Assembly (NCBI GenBank): GCA_016806645.1
Contig: JACSYO010001698.1
Span: 62,001-126,000, forward strand
Direction: 5' to 3'
Length of the DNA: 64,000 bases
DNA from: Ophiodon elongatus
Lineage: Eukaryota > Chordata > Actinopteri > Perciformes > Hexagrammidae
The notes below the pieces were generated by a model. It had not been told where the DNA came from, did not search any database, and worked only from the letters and a program-made list of their open reading frames with translations. Shown piece by piece: positions 60,375 through 64,000 of this stretch. The translations under genes and the position numbers were made by a program. How positions within the stretch are numbered: the stretch's first letter is position 1; the number at the start of each line of letters is the position of its first letter.

Positions 60375-63300
60375 GAATAAATAAATAATGTGTATATATA
60401 CACATTATTTATTCACTTTTTAAATAAATATCATAGGCAAGAGAAAGGTTCATAGGCAAGAGAAAGGTTCGTGGCCCCTTTTGGTATCAGATGAAACGAT
60501 GTTACGAAGTTATCCCTCATCAATTGTTTCATTTCATCTTGTAGCTTCAAGAAGTCAGTGTTGTCAGGCATGGACAGAGTAGCACCGCTCTGTCCTCCCA
60601 CCATGCATTTAGCTGCCATGTTGAGTGGCTCAGAACAGCTCTGACTGCTTGTCAATCTGTAGCTCTTAGTGCCAGAACTAAGTGACGATAGATTGAGACG
60701 GACAGTGAGAGGGAGTAAAAGGGACAGAGAGAATCAGATATCGTGTGATAAATCCATTTTGTTAAGCCTGTCTTGACATGTGCATTCCACCCCTCCTGTA
60801 GTTTGTAAATTGGCTCTATGATGCATCTTCTGTCACCCATAACACCCTCATTTTCTTTTCTTTTTTACTGTTTATGAATGTCCCACGTTTTATATTTAGA
60901 TGCTTAAGATGACTATCCGCTTTATGTGTGGAATGTATACTATAGGGGCTATCTATCAGAAAAGAAGTAGGATCTTCTCTGGCTTAAATCCTTAGCACTC
61001 CTGTACTTTGAACAAAAATTTGTATTCTTGTCATTGGTTAAGGGGAAAGCAAGCCCTGCAATTTCTCATTGGGCAGCTGTCAGAAGTAAGGAGCCACTGC
61101 TCCTCTATTAGTGGGTTTGCAAGGGCTAGGATTTGTCACAGTCAGGATAAAGCAGTCCTTTAGTTACAGACAAACACACTTTTAAAAAGCAATCCATCTT
61201 GCATTTGTTGAAAATTAACAGGCTGTACTTTTGATGGCTTATTTTCTGCCACACACAGAGCCATTCAGTTGTGCCTCAAGATGCAGAGAAGAGATTGATT
61301 ATTTTATATGGTAGCATTCATGAAGCCCCAAAACCGGTTTCTCAAGAATGAAGAAGTTGAATAGACATGACACATGGATGTAAACCCCAGCGTACTGTTA
61401 ACTTCTAGATTTAAAAATGTGCCATGACCCTTCAATTTCTTTTTCACCCTTTGAAGTGTTTTACTCATGGTAAAAATGGATGCTGTCAAGTCAGATTTAT
61501 ATTGAATTCACTGAATAGCGGCTGTCGGTCTTAAAGTTCAAAGAGCTTTTGAAAGAGCCAGCTCTGTTTTCCTCGCCTCTCTCGGTCGAGTTATCTGACA
61601 GAGATGAGATGTGGTTTGAAAAGGACGTGGTCAAGGACGACAGAGCAAAGATGTGTTTCAACAAACACTTTTACTATGCATTGCGCATGCTCTCGGGCAG
61701 CTGCTTAGTCATAACCTGACATATACACACACACGTTCTGGTAATAACATAACACCTTTACTGTGCGGCAGAGGAGGCTACAACAAGATAGAAAAAAGGC
61801 CACACAGTCACAGCTTTAGTCACTGATTTGTATGCTTGTGTGATGTAACCTGGGCATGTAGGGTTGAGGGTTGGGGATGAGTGGAAGGCTCAAAGTTAGG
61901 GAACAGCAGACATCTGCTGTATGAAAACTATTGTAAGAATACTAATCAAATGTTTTTATACTCTATTTAGAGATGATCAGACATATAACTTGTGCTCAAG
62001 TTCTCTGGTTAGAGGATTTTCTCTGAACAGCATATTTTTATGATTGTTCAGACGATAAATTTTAAACAGGGTGAGCGAGGTTTGGCATGGACTCGAGCAG
62101 TGCCACTGAGCATGTTTATCCCAGGGGTGTGGTGTCCAGGCTGGACCGTCTTGGCTCTCTATGCCTACCTGGAGTCATAGACCTTCATCTATATTATGTC
62201 AAATTAAAGGTTTTGATCTTCTCTTTGCACTGCATGGCTTGATTTTTGATAAAATGAGTAGCCTTTCTATCTATCTTGATGTTCTTACTTGTCAAGTGAA
62301 ACAGGATAAAAATAACAGACAGTGATGTTTACTTTCCTCACTAGTCCATTTGTAACTCAACTGTTATGTTGCAATGGCAACAGTGTGGTGACATTGAAAA
62401 CTAAGGCACATATGAAGTTTGTGTTCAATAATATGAATTTAGGCCTTCCAACCAACACCAAATACTATTCCTTCTACCACTACTTCTAAAACATAATATA
62501 ATGGTAATACTAGCACATTGTAAGTCTTTGCATGCAAGACTCAAACTCTTTAACATCATCAACTTCAACCGGTCTTTAATGATAAGAAGTGAAACAGCAG
62601 CGTGGAGGTTTTGGTAAGCATACAAGAGCCAAAGTAAATATACACTCTCTCTCATGTCTTGTCTCAGCTCTGCCTGGCATCTTGTTGGGGCTAATTGCTT
62701 GTGAACTGAACACAGACTCAGCAAGCATTGACAAACGCATGCAGCACGCCTTACTGAGACTCATGCTGGCTTTTAAAAGTTTGTGTGCACTGAGCAGAAA
62801 CGCATCAACTGCTTCCTTCGCCCTTATGATGGGTTCAGTCTTTGTATTCTTAGCTGACTAGTGTTGTTTTATGTCAATATGAATGATGCAATTAGATAAA
62901 TATGGTTGTTTTTGTATCTTAACTTAAGGATTAAATTGATTAAATACACCACATGTGACACTCACAACCGTGCATCATTGGGCTTCAGCGCTCTTGACAA
63001 TATATACAGATGACACAAGTGAACCCTAAAACCCAGAGTGTAAGTATGTGTGTCATTTTTTTTGTGTTTACATGGACAGCCCTGCATGACTGGTTTTTAC
63101 AAAAAAAAGAGGCACCCATGTGTCATCTATTATGTTCTCTTTGTCCCTCAAGAGGTCACCAAAGCTGTCAGCTACTCGTCTCCCTAAGGCCACTAAACAC
63201 ACGCCAGTCAATATGCGTGAGTGTCTGCGAGTGTGTCTGTGTTGGTGTAGAATAGTTGAGGGTACGTTTAGCACTAAGCAAATTGCAGCTGGGAGCAGTT

Positions 63301-63696
63301 TGGTCAGCTGTGATTAGTCGTAGAGAAGCTGAAACATTGAAGGTGACTACAGCGGCGCCGCTAATGCCTGTGAATGTCACTGAAGCCAGGACACAAAGTT
63401 TTCTCCAAATTTCTGTCTTTGCCTTCGTAAAGTTAGTATTGAAACACTTTCCCCAGGAGATCTTTTAGGAATGTATTCTGTGGATGACACCCACACTGTC
63501 ACCACAAATAGACAGAATAGATATGTATTTTAAAGCCCAAGTAACAACTACATTAATCTTTCTCTCTGCTTCAACAGGGGTGATTTACACTGCTGGTATC
63601 CTGGACTGCGAGACAAAAGACTCCTACTGGCTTACAGTCTATGCCACAGACAGAGGGGTTACACCCCTGTCAGCATCTATTGAAGTCTTCATTCAG
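53951..63696 (+). CDS. fat3: FAT3 protocadherin, N-terminal part (3' partial)
   Basis: Four exons lie in the window: 53951-56917, 57015-57149, 57575-57776 and 63578-63696, giving 1141 codons; the gene continues to the right. The start at 53951 is the first Met after an in-frame stop (53930-53932) and begins a signal peptide (LLFCCICVFLLLGFPSTHAQ). The large first exon encodes serial extracellular cadherin repeats, with calcium motifs such as DTNDLRP, DDANDNTPVF, ININDNQP, EDANDNDPQF and EDVNDCAPAF. FAT3-specific matches include ETRVAQLLAEK, NDCAPAFIPSSY and APYFPDFALKGSVKENS, which favour fat3 over fat1, and the neighbourhood agrees. FAT3 is a giant single-pass cadherin that shapes neuronal dendrites, for example in retinal amacrine cells. 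Transmembrane, laminin-G, EGF and cytoplasmic parts are beyond the window. Intron 3 is 5.8 kb. Confidence 0.93.
57777..63577 (+). other. fat3 intron 3 (5.8 kb)
   Basis: Non-coding AT-rich intron between the exons ending at 57776 and starting at 63578. It contains the TA microsatellite, hairpin and tandem duplication cluster at 60322-60470. No other gene, RNA or complete transposon was recognised. Confidence 0.65.
60322..60470. repeat. (TA)n, imperfect palindrome and tandem duplication cluster
   Basis: A TA run (60322-60370) is followed by an inverted repeat, AAAGTGAATAAAT... against ...ATTTATTCACTTT, centred near 60397 with a 4-nt AAAT bulge in the left arm. A head-to-tail duplication of CATAGGCAAGAGAAAGGTT follows at about 60432-60470. 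Confidence 0.85.
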
Positions 63697-64000
63697 GTAC
63701 CCACATTTTGCTGCCAATATTCATCTTGTACTCTGCATACTTAAGAGCATGTATACAGAGGAAATAACCTTTGTTTAGTTTTTTTTTTCAGAGAGAGAGG
63801 GAGAGACAGATAAGCATACATTCGAAGTGCCCGAACAAGTACTTCACATTGGTGTCGTTTTTTTTAGTAAAAACAGTGAAACCATAATCGATTACAAAAA
63901 CAAACAAAAAAACTTTGTCGATTACAAAAACAAACAAAAACAAACAAAAAACTATTTATTTAGAAACAGTTATTTTTTAAATGAAATTACAGGCAGGACA
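63697..64000 (+). other. fat3 intron 4 (partial)
   Basis: Starts with the GT donor at 63697. It contains a tandem duplication with A-rich CAAACAAAAA units at about 63887-63950. No coding sequence is seen. Confidence 0.6.

Noticed and set aside
60431..60655. Minus-strand frame in fat3 intron 3 (starts MTSSQSCSEPLNMAAK)
   Set aside because: A Met-rich short frame with no splice partner or known domain. It partly overlaps a tandem duplication.
1..64000. tRNA, rRNA, CRISPR, operon, phage or bacterial island features
   Set aside because: None were seen. The window is vertebrate nuclear DNA.

Overview
The window is nuclear DNA of a teleost fish, probably a percomorph. It holds spliced vertebrate genes with canonical GT-AG introns, long CA/TG microsatellites, L2-type LINE pieces and small hAT and Harbinger DNA transposons of the sort common in fish. 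No prokaryotic features, CRISPR arrays or RNA genes were recognised.

Layout, left to right: the last two coding exons of bach1 (+, 538-1171; the gene starts outside the window); a repeat-rich intergenic stretch; rab38 (-, 7374-11953, three exons, complete); the probable grm5 3' UTR region; grm5 (-, 16601-34328, 17 coding exons, complete, 1196 aa, plus a probable 5' non-coding exon near 35.0-35.3 kb); a 5.2 kb head-to-head gap between grm5 and tyr that contains an L2-type LINE with an open reverse transcriptase frame; tyr (+, 39578-42496, five exons, complete, 544 aa); chordc1 (-, 44536-52001, 11 exons, complete, 344 aa); and the 5' part of fat3 (+, first coding exon 53951-56917 plus three more exons to 63696, continuing past the right edge). 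Exon joins were worked out by hand from GT/AG sites, reading frame and remembered family sequences. Every complete gene sums to a whole number of codons.

The order rab38-grm5-tyr-chordc1-fat3 matches the human 11q14 block RAB38-(CTSC)-GRM5-TYR-(NOX4)-CHORDC1-FAT3, including the divergent GRM5/TYR pair. ctsc and nox4 are not seen between their usual neighbours, and bach1 (human chromosome 21) lies beside rab38. rab38 and tyr act in one process: Rab38 directs cargo, including tyrosinase, to melanosomes. Both have MITF-type E-boxes upstream. grm5 (glutamate receptor), chordc1 (HSP90 co-chaperone) and fat3 (giant cadherin) have no evident functional tie to pigmentation.

I found no wholly new system. 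The points most worth a second look are: a phase-compatible candidate cassette exon in the last grm5 intron, possibly the fish counterpart of the mGluR5b insert; the grm5 seven-transmembrane region split over five exons; dinucleotide microsatellites lying directly on splice sites in grm5 and tyr; a young-looking LINE ending about 280 bp before the tyr start codon; a set of perfect short hairpins; and several small DNA transposons with clear ends and target-site duplications inside or beside these genes.
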